In this document: one piece after another, positions 1-8,427 of the stretch | Layout: each line of letters begins with the position of its first letter | Numbering within the stretch: position 1 is the stretch's first letter | NCBI RefSeq assembly: GCF_010727475.1 | Contig: NZ_AP022567.1 | Coordinates: forward strand, 1,178,001 to 1,242,000 | Direction: 5' to 3' | DNA: 64,000 nt | DNA from: Mycolicibacterium mageritense | Lineage (GTDB): Bacteria; Actinomycetota; Actinomycetes; Mycobacteriales; Mycobacteriaceae | Notes under the pieces: generated by a model | Database searches by the model: none | Told to the model about the DNA's origin: nothing | The model's input: only the letters and a program-made list of their open reading frames with translations | Position numbers and translations under genes: made by a program

Positions 1-31
1 GGGCGCCGTGTCACGTAAGACTGGAGGTTCG

Positions 32-559
32 ATGCGCAGCAAAGCCACGGACGACTACGACGCCGTCGCACAGTCGACGGCGTGGATCGCCGATGCCACA
101 CGCAAGCTGGCCGGGCTGCACGCATCACCCGACGAAGCCACCCGCCATGTGGTCGATCCACGCTGGGGCGAAGGCAGCGCAGCCCTCGACCGGCTCCGCG
201 CCAGCATCGCTCATCACATTGCGCGGCTACCGCGCCAAGGGCGGCCGATTCACAGCGTGCACGCCGGCATCAGCATCACCCACCTGGCTCTGGCGAAGTT
301 CCTGGCCTGGCAACTGGCCGAATCGGCCGCGGCCGCCACCGCGGCAGTCGCCGACGTCGAGGTTCGGGTCGACGGGTACACCGTGTCGGACGTGCACATC
401 CACCTGGTGGCCGTCGGAGCCGATCCGCGCGACCACACCTACCTGCACGACGGCGACCGCCTGCGGGCGCGCGCAGCAGCCCTCCTTGCCGAGATGGTCG
501 ACACCGCACCGCACATCACGCTCACCTGGGAGGACATCGCCTTACCACCCGACCCGTAG
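32..559 (+). CDS. Hypothetical protein, 175 aa
   Basis: I do not recognise this protein. I chose the ATG at 32 because a GGAGG lies at 23-27; a GTG in the same frame at 8 is possible but has no visible ribosome site. The sequence is Ala/Arg-rich and has no signal peptide or membrane helix. It has an alpha-helical N-terminal half (about residues 10-70) and a C-terminal half with alternating hydrophobic strands and Asp/His-rich turns (VHIHLV near residue 127), which could be a small alpha/beta domain. It converges on the XRE regulator gene with a 50-bp gap. The gene may be the last of an operon that starts left of the window. Confidence 0.6.
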   Translation: MRSKATDDYDAVAQSTAWIADATRKLAGLHASPDEATRHVVDPRWGEGSAALDRLRASIAHHIARLPRQGRPIHSVHAGISITHLALAKFLAWQLAESAAAATAAVADVEVRVDGYTVSDVHIHLVAVGADPRDHTYLHDGDRLRARAAALLAEMVDTAPHITLTWEDIALPPDP

Positions 560-609
560 CGGCAGCTTGGCGGTCACCTGACGGTCTCGGGTGTGGGCCA
601 GGGACAGAC

Positions 610-1413
610 TCAGCCGCCGGACCGAAGGGTTTCGAGCGCCCGAGCCGAGGCGCTGCCCGGGTCGGCGCGAAAGATGATCAGATGCTGGCCGCCGGAGTGC
701 GGCACATGCAGCCGGTTGCGGTGCAGGTACAGCTCCCCGACGCGGGGATGGCGCACATGGGTGATGCCCGGGCGGTACCCGACGTCGGCGCGGGCCCATA
801 GTTCGCGGAATCGTTCACTGGCAGAAGACAATTCCTCGATCATCCGATGCAGTCGCCGGTCGTCCGGTGAGCTGCCGGCGACTTCCCGCAGACCGCTCAC
901 GGCGATATCGGTCGCCTCGTCCCAGTCGACGAAGAAGTCCCGGGCGGCGGGTTCCAGCAACCGCCAGCGCAGGAAGTTCACCCCGGGCTGAAACGCAGGG
1001 GCCAACGCACGGGCAACCGGGTTGGCCGCCAGCACATCCTGGTAGCGATTGGCGACGATCGCCGGCATGGGGAACTGCTCGATCAATTCGTCGAGCCCGT
1101 CCGCGACATCCTCCAGATCACCTTGATCCCAACGGATTCCGGTCTGACCGGCGAGCTGGTGCAGATACTCGGTGCCCTTGATGTCCAGCTGCAGCGCCCG
1201 CGCGAGCGCGTCGAGCACCTGTGCCGACGGATTCTTGTCACGGCCCTGTTCGAGCCGCAGGTAGTAGTCGGAGCTGATGCCGGCAAGCAGCGCGAGCTCC
1301 TCGCGCCGCAGCCCGGCAACCCGCCGGCGTGCGCCGCCCACCAGGCCGACGTCCTCGGGCCGCACCTGCTCGCGCCGCGACCGCAGATAGTCACCCAGCG
1401 CATTGCTCTTCAC
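610..1413 (-). CDS. XRE-family regulator with MmyB-type ligand-binding domain
   Basis: Transcriptional regulator of 267 aa. The first about 80 residues form a helix-turn-helix with the motif ELALLAGISSDYYLRLEQG, typical of actinobacterial XRE proteins. The rest (about 100-265) matches the MmyB-like C-terminal domain, including the W/F-rich FLRWRLLEPAARDFF segment; in this family that domain binds a hydrophobic ligand such as a fatty acid. Starts at GTG 1413 or 1416 fit the usual family N-terminus; the open frame extends further upstream (to 1470) without support. It is divergent from the hydrolase operon at 1500, with 86 bp between, and is the natural candidate to control it. No effector can be read from the sequence. 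Confidence 0.85.
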   Translation of the reverse strand: MKSNALGDYLRSRREQVRPEDVGLVGGARRRVAGLRREELALLAGISSDYYLRLEQGRDKNPSAQVLDALARALQLDIKGTEYLHQLAGQTGIRWDQGDLEDVADGLDELIEQFPMPAIVANRYQDVLAANPVARALAPAFQPGVNFLRWRLLEPAARDFFVDWDEATDIAVSGLREVAGSSPDDRRLHRMIEELSSASERFRELWARADVGYRPGITHVRHPRVGELYLHRNRLHVPHSGGQHLIIFRADPGSASARALETLRSGG

Positions 1414-1499
1414 CACCCGTCGAGCGTAAGCCTGGCCCTGCCGATACCAGGATTGACGCGGCGTTCCCACTCCTTCAGCCGCGGTCCGATGGTGGACGC

Positions 1500-2408
1500 A
1501 TGGTCGAACGACACGACATCGAGTTCCCCGGCGAAGGGGATGTGACCCTGCACGGCTGGTTGTTCCAGCCCGCCGGACCGGGACCGCATCCGGGTATCAC
1601 CATGGCGCACGGGTTCGCCGGCGTGAAGGAGCACGGGCTGGACCGATTCGCGCGCTTCTTCGCCGGCGCGGGGTTCGTGGTGCTGGTGCACGATCACCGC
1701 GGCTTCGGCGCCAGCGGCGGCTCGCCCCGCTACGACGTCGACCCATGGGCGCAGATCGCGGACTGGCGCCGGGCCATCTCATTCCTCGAGAGCCGGCCGG
1801 ACGTCGACGCCGAACGGATCGGACTGTGGGGCACGAGCTACGCGGGCGGGCACGCCATCGTGCTCGGCGCGACCGATCGGCGGCTGCGGGCCGTCGTCGC
1901 ACAGGAACCCACCATCAGCGGCTACCAGCAGAGCCTGCGCCGGGTGCCGCCCGATCAGGTCGCGAACCTCCAGGCCCAGTTCATCGAGGACGACAGGGCC
2001 CGGTTCCGTGGCGAACCCGCGGCCCTGCAGGCCGTGGTGAGCAGCGATCCCGCGGTTCCGGCCGCCTACCGGGCCGCCGACGCCGTCGCGTTCTACACGC
2101 AGCCCACGACGCCCGCGAACGTATGGCACAACAGCATGACGGTCCGCTCGTCGCGGGCGGCGCGGATGTACGAGCCGGGCAGCTGGATCGACCGGGTGTC
2201 CCCCACGCCGCTGCTGATGGTCGTCGCACTGCAGGACACCGTCACGGTCACCGATCTGGCGCTGCAGGCCTACGAGCGGGCCCTCGAACCCAAGAAGCTC
2301 GTGACGGTCGCAGGTGGGCACTTCGACCCGTACCTCGGCCGGTTCGACCAGGCCGCGGGTGCCGCACGCGACTGGTTCACGCAGCACCTCACCCGATCCG
2401 AACCCTGA
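1500..2408 (+). CDS. Alpha/beta hydrolase (dienelactone-hydrolase/CocE-like)
   Basis: Serine hydrolase of 302 aa with an alpha/beta fold. Visible features are the oxyanion region AHGFAG near residue 37, the nucleophile elbow GTSYAGG (Ser near 119), a late Asp in VALQDT and the terminal His in AGGHFDPY, which together complete a Ser-Asp-His triad. It probably cleaves an ester or related bond; the substrate is unknown. The ATG at 1500 keeps the natural N-terminus MVERHDIEF; the open frame runs further upstream into the intergenic region. It is the first gene of a tightly packed operon with an MBL hydrolase, a flavin reductase and a second hydrolase, divergent from the XRE regulator. Confidence 0.8.
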   Translation: MVERHDIEFPGEGDVTLHGWLFQPAGPGPHPGITMAHGFAGVKEHGLDRFARFFAGAGFVVLVHDHRGFGASGGSPRYDVDPWAQIADWRRAISFLESRPDVDAERIGLWGTSYAGGHAIVLGATDRRLRAVVAQEPTISGYQQSLRRVPPDQVANLQAQFIEDDRARFRGEPAALQAVVSSDPAVPAAYRAADAVAFYTQPTTPANVWHNSMTVRSSRAARMYEPGSWIDRVSPTPLLMVVALQDTVTVTDLALQAYERALEPKKLVTVAGGHFDPYLGRFDQAAGAARDWFTQHLTRSEP

Positions 2409-2419
2409 AGGGAGTCATC

Positions 2420-3259
2420 ATGACCGCATTGCACTACGAGGTTCTGGTCCACGACGGCCTGCCTCGGCACCGTGAGCAACGGTTGCCCGACGGCAGTCCC
2501 ATCGTGTCCTCTCCGGTGGCGTCGACCCTCGTCGTCGGTGAGCACGACGCCGTGCTCGTGGACCCGCCGTTCACCTACGATCAGGTGCGCCGCACTGCCG
2601 ACTGGATCGAGAAATCCGGTAGGACACTGAAATACGTCTACGCCACACACGGTCACGGCGACCACTGGTTCGGCACTGACCTGCTGCTGCAGCAGTTCCC
2701 CGGCACGGTCGCCTACGCCACCGAGGGCACCATCGCGAAGATGCACGAGCAGGCCGTCGATGGCCGCGCGCAGATGTGGGATGTCGACTTCCCCGGCCAG
2801 ATTCCGCCGAGCCCCGTTGTCTACCAACCTGTCCCCGCGGACGGCCTGCTGCTGGAGGGCGAGCGCCTGGTGGCTGTCGAGGTCGGCCACACCGACACCG
2901 ACGACACCACGGTGTTGCACGTGCCGTCGATCGGGCTCGTGGTGGCCGGTGACGTCGCCTACAACGGCGTGCACCAGTACCTGCTGGAGAGTGCCCACGG
3001 CGGGATCAAGGCCTGGCTGCAGGCGCTCACCCAGGTCGCGGCGCTGCAGCCCCGCGCGGTGGTGGCCGGGCACAAGAACAAGGCACTCCCCGACAACCCG
3101 GTGATCCTCGCCGAGACCCGCGACTATCTGCTCGACGCGCAACGGCTGCTCTCCGGAAATCCCACTCCCCGTGAATTTTTCGACTACATGATCCGGCTCT
3201 ACCCGGACCGCCTCAACGTCGGCCCGGTCTGGTACAGCGCCGTCGCCCTCCTGTCCTGA
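2420..3259 (+). CDS. MBL-fold metallo-hydrolase
   Basis: Metallo-beta-lactamase-fold hydrolase of 279 aa, expected to bind two metal ions (zinc or iron). The signature HxHxDH is present as THGHGDHW near residues 76-83, followed by the later ligands in VGHTDTDD, AGDVAYN and AGHKNK. It hydrolyses an unknown ester, lactone or thioester. An AAGGGAG ribosome site lies at 2408-2414, and the gene starts 11 nt after the upstream hydrolase. The pairing with two alpha/beta hydrolases and a flavin reductase suggests successive steps in breakdown of an aromatic, lactone or quinone-like compound; that is inference only. Confidence 0.85.
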   Translation: MTALHYEVLVHDGLPRHREQRLPDGSPIVSSPVASTLVVGEHDAVLVDPPFTYDQVRRTADWIEKSGRTLKYVYATHGHGDHWFGTDLLLQQFPGTVAYATEGTIAKMHEQAVDGRAQMWDVDFPGQIPPSPVVYQPVPADGLLLEGERLVAVEVGHTDTDDTTVLHVPSIGLVVAGDVAYNGVHQYLLESAHGGIKAWLQALTQVAALQPRAVVAGHKNKALPDNPVILAETRDYLLDAQRLLSGNPTPREFFDYMIRLYPDRLNVGPVWYSAVALLS

Positions 3260-3271
3260 AAGGAAAAGCCC

Positions 3272-3994
3272 ATGATCATCGATGCCGACGATCTCGATCC
3301 CACGTCCAGCTACAAGCTTCTCATCGGAAGTGTCCTCCCCCGGGCGATCGCCTGGGTCAGCACCAGTTCGACGGCCGGAGTGGGCAACATCGCGCCGGTC
3401 TCGTTCTTCACCGTCGTCGGCCGGATGCCACCGATCCTGTCCATCTCGCTGCAGCCACGTTCCGACGGTGTCACGCTCAAGGACACGTTCGTCAACATCC
3501 GTGACACCGGTGAGTTCGTGGTCAACATCACCACGATCGACCAGGCCGACGCCGTGCACCGGTCGGCATTCGAATTCGATTCCGGGGTAGACGAATTCGA
3601 GGCCCTTGGTCTGACCAAGGCGGCCTCCGAGACCATCTCGGCGCCCCGTATCGCGGAGTCGCCGATCTCGTTCGAATGCGTGGTGGACCGCATCATCCCG
3701 ATGCCGCCACTGCCCGACCATGTGGTGTGGGGCCGCGTGAAGCGGATCCATGTGCGCGACGACCTGTATCTGTCACGGGGCCGCATCGACGTCGGCGCGC
3801 TCAACGCCTTCGGCCGGCTCGCGGGCGAGTACACCATGGTCGACAACATCTTCACCACGCCGCTGCCCGAAGGCCTCGCCGAGACGCTGGCCGCGCAGCG
3901 GGCCGAACGGCTCGACGGCAAGGTGGCGAGCTATTCCCCGATCGACACCGCCGACTGGTCACCGTCCGGCGCGACGAAGGCAGTTGCGAAATGA
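3272..3994 (+). CDS. Flavin reductase family protein (flavoredoxin-like)
   Basis: FMN-binding split-barrel protein of 240 aa in the flavin reductase/DIM6-NTAB family. The N-terminal half has the family pattern around YKLLIGSVLPRAIAWVST and GNIAPVSFFTVVG, which forms the flavin pocket. Members reduce free flavin or a small substrate with NAD(P)H, often for a partner monooxygenase; no flavin-dependent monooxygenase sits in this operon. An AAAGG site at 3259-3263 precedes the ATG. The 3' end overlaps the next gene as ATGA (3991-3994), so the two are translationally coupled. Confidence 0.85.
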   Translation: MIIDADDLDPTSSYKLLIGSVLPRAIAWVSTSSTAGVGNIAPVSFFTVVGRMPPILSISLQPRSDGVTLKDTFVNIRDTGEFVVNITTIDQADAVHRSAFEFDSGVDEFEALGLTKAASETISAPRIAESPISFECVVDRIIPMPPLPDHVVWGRVKRIHVRDDLYLSRGRIDVGALNAFGRLAGEYTMVDNIFTTPLPEGLAETLAAQRAERLDGKVASYSPIDTADWSPSGATKAVAK

Positions 3995-5121
3995 AGACTT
4001 TGCTGCTCATCCACGGCTTTCTCGACGACGTCAACGTCTGGGACGACCTGGTGTCGGCGCTACCGGCCGATGTACCCGTCATCCGCTATCAACTGCCGGG
4101 CTTCGGTACCCGGGCCGACGATGTGCCCGCTGAGCTGACCCTGGAATCACTGGCGGACCAAGCGGGCGGGCTGCTCGACGACATCGACTCCGACGTCATC
4201 GTCGTCGGGCAGAGCCTGGGCACCCAGGTCGCCGAGCTGGTGGCCGCAGGCCACGCCGGGAAGGTGACCGGGCTCGTGCTGATCACCCCGGTCCCGTTGG
4301 GCGGCACCCGGCTTCCGGCAGAGGCCCTGGCGCCGTTCCGGAACTTGAGCGGCGATCCGGGTGCGCAGCGCGCGGCCCGGGCCGGCCTGTCCCCGGCCCT
4401 GACCGACGCGCAGCTCGACCGCCTAGTGCGGGCGGGCGAGTCAGCGCGGCCGGACGTGGTGAGCCGCTACGCCGACCTGTGGAACGACGGGGTGCCGGAC
4501 GCGCCGCCGATCAGCGATTACACCGGACCGGTGCTGGTGGTTCGGGGCGGTGCGGACTCGTTCGTCACCGATGAACTGATCTCGACGATCACCCCGCGGT
4601 TCCCGCGAGCCAAGCAGCTGGTCATCGACGGCGGCGGGCACTGGTCACACGTCGAGTACGCCGACCAGGTGGCCGCGGCCATCGTGGCGTTCAGCGACGA
4701 GATCGCGGGCGGAGCCGCGGCCGCGAGCTGGCGCCGCGCGTTCGCCGAGCAGTCCCAGGCCGCCTTCGCCGAAGCCTTCGTCGATGACGTGGTGCTCGAC
4801 GCCACCACCCTGATGCGCCCGGTCGTCGGCCGCGAAGCTGTCGCCACCGTGCTCGGCGTCGCAAGCTCGATCTACGAGTCGCTGGAGTTCACCGCCGAGA
4901 CCACCGACGGGTCGACGAGTTACGTCCAATGGCGGGCAACGGCTTTCGGCGGCATGTCGATCCGGGGCATCACGATCCTGGACCGCGACGCCGAGGGACG
5001 CGTGGTGTCCGCCGCGATCCACCACCGGCCGCTGGCCGCGGTGCTGCGGTTCTCGGCCGAGATCCGGGACCGGCTCGCCGGCACCATCCCGGCCGAGCAC
5101 TTCATCCAGGAGACGCGATGA
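3991..5121 (+). CDS. Alpha/beta hydrolase fused to SnoaL-like domain
   Basis: 376-aa fusion. Residues 1-235 are an alpha/beta hydrolase: oxyanion region LLIHGFLDD at 4-12, nucleophile elbow VGQSLGTQ near 70, acid loop around GGADSF, and the catalytic His in GGGHWSH near 214. Residues about 245-360 look like a SnoaL/NTF2 cone domain (FAEAFVDDVVLDATTLMRPVVGRE, then WRATAFGG). SnoaL-type domains bind or isomerise small hydrophobic molecules, so the fusion may act on one substrate twice or deliver it to the hydrolase site. The ATGA overlap with the flavin reductase fixes the start. Confidence 0.8.
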   Translation: MKTLLLIHGFLDDVNVWDDLVSALPADVPVIRYQLPGFGTRADDVPAELTLESLADQAGGLLDDIDSDVIVVGQSLGTQVAELVAAGHAGKVTGLVLITPVPLGGTRLPAEALAPFRNLSGDPGAQRAARAGLSPALTDAQLDRLVRAGESARPDVVSRYADLWNDGVPDAPPISDYTGPVLVVRGGADSFVTDELISTITPRFPRAKQLVIDGGGHWSHVEYADQVAAAIVAFSDEIAGGAAAASWRRAFAEQSQAAFAEAFVDDVVLDATTLMRPVVGREAVATVLGVASSIYESLEFTAETTDGSTSYVQWRATAFGGMSIRGITILDRDAEGRVVSAAIHHRPLAAVLRFSAEIRDRLAGTIPAEHFIQETR

Positions 5122-5177
5122 GCGCGTTGCGGCACCGGGTTTTCGTCACCCTGTTCCCACCCGATCGACGAGGTTGA
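5118..5177 (+). CDS. Possible 19-aa coupling ORF between operon genes
   Basis: A short ATG frame of 19 codons begins inside the stop of the hydrolase fusion (ATGA at 5118-5121) and ends one base before the ATG of the next gene at 5179. The geometry would let ribosomes move from one gene to the next across the 57-bp gap. The predicted peptide is basic and has no recognisable motif. It may be only a chance frame used for translational coupling. Confidence 0.25.
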   Translation: MSALRHRVFVTLFPPDRRG

Positions 5178-5178
5178 C

Positions 5179-5898
5179 ATGACCGATCTGCTCGCGGAAG
5201 TGCTGGAAGCCCATGGCGGCGTGGCGCGCTGGAACGCGTTCTCACGCGTCGAGGCGACGATCGTGACCGGGGGGAAACTCTGGGATCTCAAAGGACAGCC
5301 GCAAGACGCCACGCCCCGTCGCATGGCCGTGAACCTGCACCGGCAATGGGCCTCGGTGCAGCCCTTCGGCGCGCCCGATCAGAAGACCGACTTCACGCCC
5401 GATCGCATCGCGATCGAGAAGCTCGACGGGCGGGTGGTCGCCGAGTTGTCCAGCCCGCGCGAGTCTTTCGCCGGCCACGAGCTCGAAACGCCATGGACTC
5501 CGTTGCAGCGCGCGTACTTCAACGGCTATGCGCTGTGGAACTATCTGACCGCGCCGTTTCTGATGTCGCTTCCCGGTTTCACGGTCGACGAGATCGACCC
5601 GGTGACCGACCGCGGCGAGACGTGGCGCGGCCTGCGGGTGCACTACCCGTCGAACATTGCCAGCCACAGCCGGGTGGAGGAGTTCTATTTCGGATCCGAC
5701 CACCTGGTCCGGCGTCACGACTACCGCGTGGATGTGGCCGGCGGGTTCGCGACCATGCACTACACCGCCGACCTTGTCGAATTCGACGGCATCAAGGTGC
5801 CCACCAAGCGTCGCGCGTACCGGTGCGATTCGGCTGGGCGGATCCTGCCTGACGAGCTCATGGTGGCGATCGACCTGACCGACATCCGGTTCAGCTGA
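5179..5898 (+). CDS. Conserved hypothetical protein, 239 aa
   Basis: Function not recognised. The protein has no signal peptide or membrane segment and is rich in beta-strand-like stretches with many aromatic residues (RAYFNGYALWNYL near 112, YFGSDHLVRRHDYRVDV near 170, RRAYRCDSAGRILPDE near 213). The pattern resembles open beta-barrel lipid- or ligand-carrier folds, which is a structural guess. It is the last gene of the operon behind the XRE regulator. Its stop is followed after 20 bp by a long palindromic repeat that probably ends transcription. It may carry or sense the small molecule handled by the upstream hydrolases. Confidence 0.65.
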   Translation: MTDLLAEVLEAHGGVARWNAFSRVEATIVTGGKLWDLKGQPQDATPRRMAVNLHRQWASVQPFGAPDQKTDFTPDRIAIEKLDGRVVAELSSPRESFAGHELETPWTPLQRAYFNGYALWNYLTAPFLMSLPGFTVDEIDPVTDRGETWRGLRVHYPSNIASHSRVEEFYFGSDHLVRRHDYRVDVAGGFATMHYTADLVEFDGIKVPTKRRAYRCDSAGRILPDELMVAIDLTDIRFS

Positions 5899-5918
5899 CC
5901 CTTTTCTTCACCTTCTTC

Positions 5919-5980
5919 GCCGAGCAGACGTGCCGGTACCCGGGAAAGCGCGTTCCTGGGTACCGGAGTGTCTGCTCGGC
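5919..5980. repeat. Palindromic 3'-end repeat, copy A (likely terminator)
   Basis: Two 26-bp arms (5919-5944 and 5955-5980) are inverted copies with only a few mismatches, separated by a 10-nt loop. The outer part reads GCCGAGCAGACG on the left and TCTGCTCGGC on the right. The same outer motif bounds two more palindromes in this window (12573-12633 and 15917-15976), each just after a stop codon. There is no clear T-tract. A transcription terminator or a REP-like dispersed element are both possible. Confidence 0.7.
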
Positions 5981-6095
5981 AGTGGGAGGATCGGGCTCGC
6001 AGCAGTGAGTGGACTGGTCCTAGCGGCCGGGCAGCTTCCGACGGCACCATGGGTTGACACCGGACGACGGCAGCAACGAACACGGAGAGGCGATC

Positions 6096-7118
6096 ATGAC
6101 AACGCTGTTTTCAGACCTGGGCCTGTCCATCCCGGTGATAGCGGCACCCATGGCAGGCGGCCCGACCACCCCGGCCATGGTGATCGCCGCGCACGACGCC
6201 GGCGCACTGGGCTTTCTGGCCACCGGGTACAAGACGCCCGAAGCCGTCGAAGCCGAGTTGCGCACGGTACACGATGCGTCGATCCCGTTCGGGGTCAACG
6301 TGTTCGCACCCAATCCGGTGCCCATCGCGCCCGAGCGCTACCGGCAGTACGCCGCGTTGATGCAGGCCGAAGCCGACCGCTTCGGCCTCACGCTGCCGCC
6401 CGACCCGGTCGACAGCGACGACGAGTTCGACGCCAAGATCGCGCTGCTGCTCGAACGGCCGGTGCCCGTCGTGAGTTTCACGTTCGGCATCCCGCCGCAG
6501 ACCGTGATCCGCGACCTGCAGAAGGCAGGCACCACAGTCGTCCAGACCGTGACATCACCGGCCGAGGCCAAGGAGGCCGCCGCGGCCGGAGTCGATGCCC
6601 TTGCGGTACAGGCGAACACCGCAGGCGGGCATTCGGGCACCCTGCATCCCGATCGCCCCGCCGAGCCGTTGCCGATCGGCGAGCTCGTCACGGCGGTCGC
6701 CGCGGCCGCGCCGCTGCCGATCATCGCGGCGGGCGGCCTGGCCACGGCCACCGACATCGCCGGCGTACTGCAGGCGGGCGCGTCGGCTGCCGCGGTGGGC
6801 ACGGTGCTACTGCTCGCCGACGAGAGCGGCGCATCGGCGACACATCAGGGTGCGCTGGAGGATCCGGCCCGCGCCGAAACCGTCGTCACCCGCGCGTTCA
6901 CGGGACGGCCGGCACGCGGGCTGCGCAACCGGTTCATCGACACCTACGAGGACAACGCGCCACTGGGCTATCCGGCCCTCCACTTCCTCACGAGTCCGCT
7001 GCGGAAGGCAGCTGCGGCGGCGGGTGAGCCCGAACTGGTGCACCTGTGGGCGGGTACGGGATTCAGGAACGCCCGCCGGGCACCGACCGCGCAGATTCTC
7101 GCCGGCCTCGCACCGTAG
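6096..7118 (+). CDS. Nitronate monooxygenase (2-nitropropane dioxygenase family)
   Basis: FMN-dependent TIM-barrel enzyme of 340 aa that oxidises nitronates, such as propionate 3-nitronate, to carbonyl compounds. Evidence is the N-terminal LSIPVIAAPMAGG, the NTAGGHSG loop near 184-191 that carries the family's catalytic His, and the phosphate-binding AAGGLATATDIAGVL followed by AVGTVLLL. The ATG at 6096 has a GGAGAGG site at 6084-6090; the frame is open further upstream without support. It stands alone between the palindromic repeat and the MFS gene and probably has its own promoter. The likely role is detoxification of nitro compounds. Confidence 0.88.
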   Translation: MTTLFSDLGLSIPVIAAPMAGGPTTPAMVIAAHDAGALGFLATGYKTPEAVEAELRTVHDASIPFGVNVFAPNPVPIAPERYRQYAALMQAEADRFGLTLPPDPVDSDDEFDAKIALLLERPVPVVSFTFGIPPQTVIRDLQKAGTTVVQTVTSPAEAKEAAAAGVDALAVQANTAGGHSGTLHPDRPAEPLPIGELVTAVAAAAPLPIIAAGGLATATDIAGVLQAGASAAAVGTVLLLADESGASATHQGALEDPARAETVVTRAFTGRPARGLRNRFIDTYEDNAPLGYPALHFLTSPLRKAAAAAGEPELVHLWAGTGFRNARRAPTAQILAGLAP

Positions 7119-7197
7119 GAACCTGCGAGGCAACGCCTCACAGCTGCAAGGCATCTGGTCGTGGCGACGGCGGTCGGGAGCGGCACACCATGGAGGC

Positions 7198-8427
7198 ATG
7201 CGCACTCACCCCTGGCTGCACGTCGCCCGAACGGCCGCAGTCCTGGCCGCCGCGATGGGGATCGGGCGGTTCGCCTACACCCCCATCCTGCCGCTGATGA
7301 CCGCGCACGCGGGCCTCAGTGCGTCGGCCGCGGGCCACTTGGCCACCGCCAACTATGTCGGTTACCTGGCAGGTGCGGTGGCCGGTGCATGCTCGTCGCG
7401 GCTGTCGCGGTCGATGACCGCGTGCCGGGTGTCGCTCGTCGTACTGGTGGTCAGCCTCGCGGCCATGGCGTTGACCGGCAACGTCTTGGGCTGGCTGGCG
7501 CTGCGGGTGATCGCAGGCGTGGCCAGCGCGCTGGTGTTCGTCATCGCCATCAACACCGTGCTGGATCATCTGCACGGCCACCCGCCACACCTGCCCGGGT
7601 GGGCGTTCGGCGGAGTCGGCGTCGGCATCGCGGTGTCTGCCGCGCTGGTGTTCGGCCTGCCTACGCGCAGCGGGTGGCAGGCCGCGTGGTGGCTGGCCGC
7701 CGGGGTGACGGCAGTGCTGGGTGCCGCGGCCTGGTTCATGCACCCCGCCACACCGGCCGATGGCACGAAAGCACCTGAGGCGCAACGGAACCCCACCCGT
7801 CGGCCGTTTGCGTTGTTGTTCGGCAGCTACACCCTGGAGGGCATCGGTTACATCATCGCGGGCACCTTCCTGGTGGCGGCCATCGCACAGCACTCGCCGG
7901 GGCGACTGGGTACCGGCGCATGGTTCGTGGTCGGGCTGGCGGCGATCCCGTCGGCCGCCCTGTGGGCGCGGCTCAGCTCGCGGTTCTCCCACCCCGTCCT
8001 GCTCGCCGGGGCCCTGTTGCTCCAGGCCGTGGGTATCGGGCTCGCGTGCAGCGGAAACGGGCTCGCGGCGCTGACCGGCGCGGTCCTGTTCGGCGGCACC
8101 TTCATCGGGATCAGCACACTGACACTGGCGGCAGGCCGGCTCCTGCAGTTCCCGGGCGCCGTCGCGTTGCTGACCGCGGGCTACTCCGCGGGCCAGATCA
8201 TCGGACCACTGGCGGTTGCACCGTTCGTGCACAACGGATTTCGTACGGCGCTGGCAGCCGGGGCGCTCGTGGTGCTACTCGCCGCGGTCGCCGCGATCGC
8301 GATACGGGTCGTCGGCGGGCAACCACGCCCCGGTGTCACGGACACCGAGGTCGCCGACACCACGCGTGAACGCGTCGATGACACCCCGCACGGCCGCACT
8401 GTCCTCATCCCTGCGCCAGACCAATGA
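7198..8427 (+). CDS. MFS transporter, YbfB/YjiJ-like
   Basis: Integral membrane protein of 409 aa with about 12 hydrophobic segments, beginning at ARTAAVLAAAMGIGRFAYTPILP (the GxGRFAYTP motif is typical of YbfB/YjiJ-type MFS proteins). The substrate is unknown; efflux is common in this group. The ATG at 7198 has a GGAGG at 7192-7196, only one base away, so the exact start is uncertain. The last transmembrane helix ends near 8325; the final about 100 bases encode a charged tail that overlaps the convergent LysR gene by 153 nt. Confidence 0.82.
   Translation: MRTHPWLHVARTAAVLAAAMGIGRFAYTPILPLMTAHAGLSASAAGHLATANYVGYLAGAVAGACSSRLSRSMTACRVSLVVLVVSLAAMALTGNVLGWLALRVIAGVASALVFVIAINTVLDHLHGHPPHLPGWAFGGVGVGIAVSAALVFGLPTRSGWQAAWWLAAGVTAVLGAAAWFMHPATPADGTKAPEAQRNPTRRPFALLFGSYTLEGIGYIIAGTFLVAAIAQHSPGRLGTGAWFVVGLAAIPSAALWARLSSRFSHPVLLAGALLLQAVGIGLACSGNGLAALTGAVLFGGTFIGISTLTLAAGRLLQFPGAVALLTAGYSAGQIIGPLAVAPFVHNGFRTALAAGALVVLLAAVAAIAIRVVGGQPRPGVTDTEVADTTRERVDDTPHGRTVLIPAPDQ

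Noticed and set aside
2270..3751. 493-codon minus-strand frame opposite the MBL and flavin reductase genes
   Set aside because: Antisense shadow; His/Arg/Gly-rich with no motif, and both genes on the plus strand are clear.
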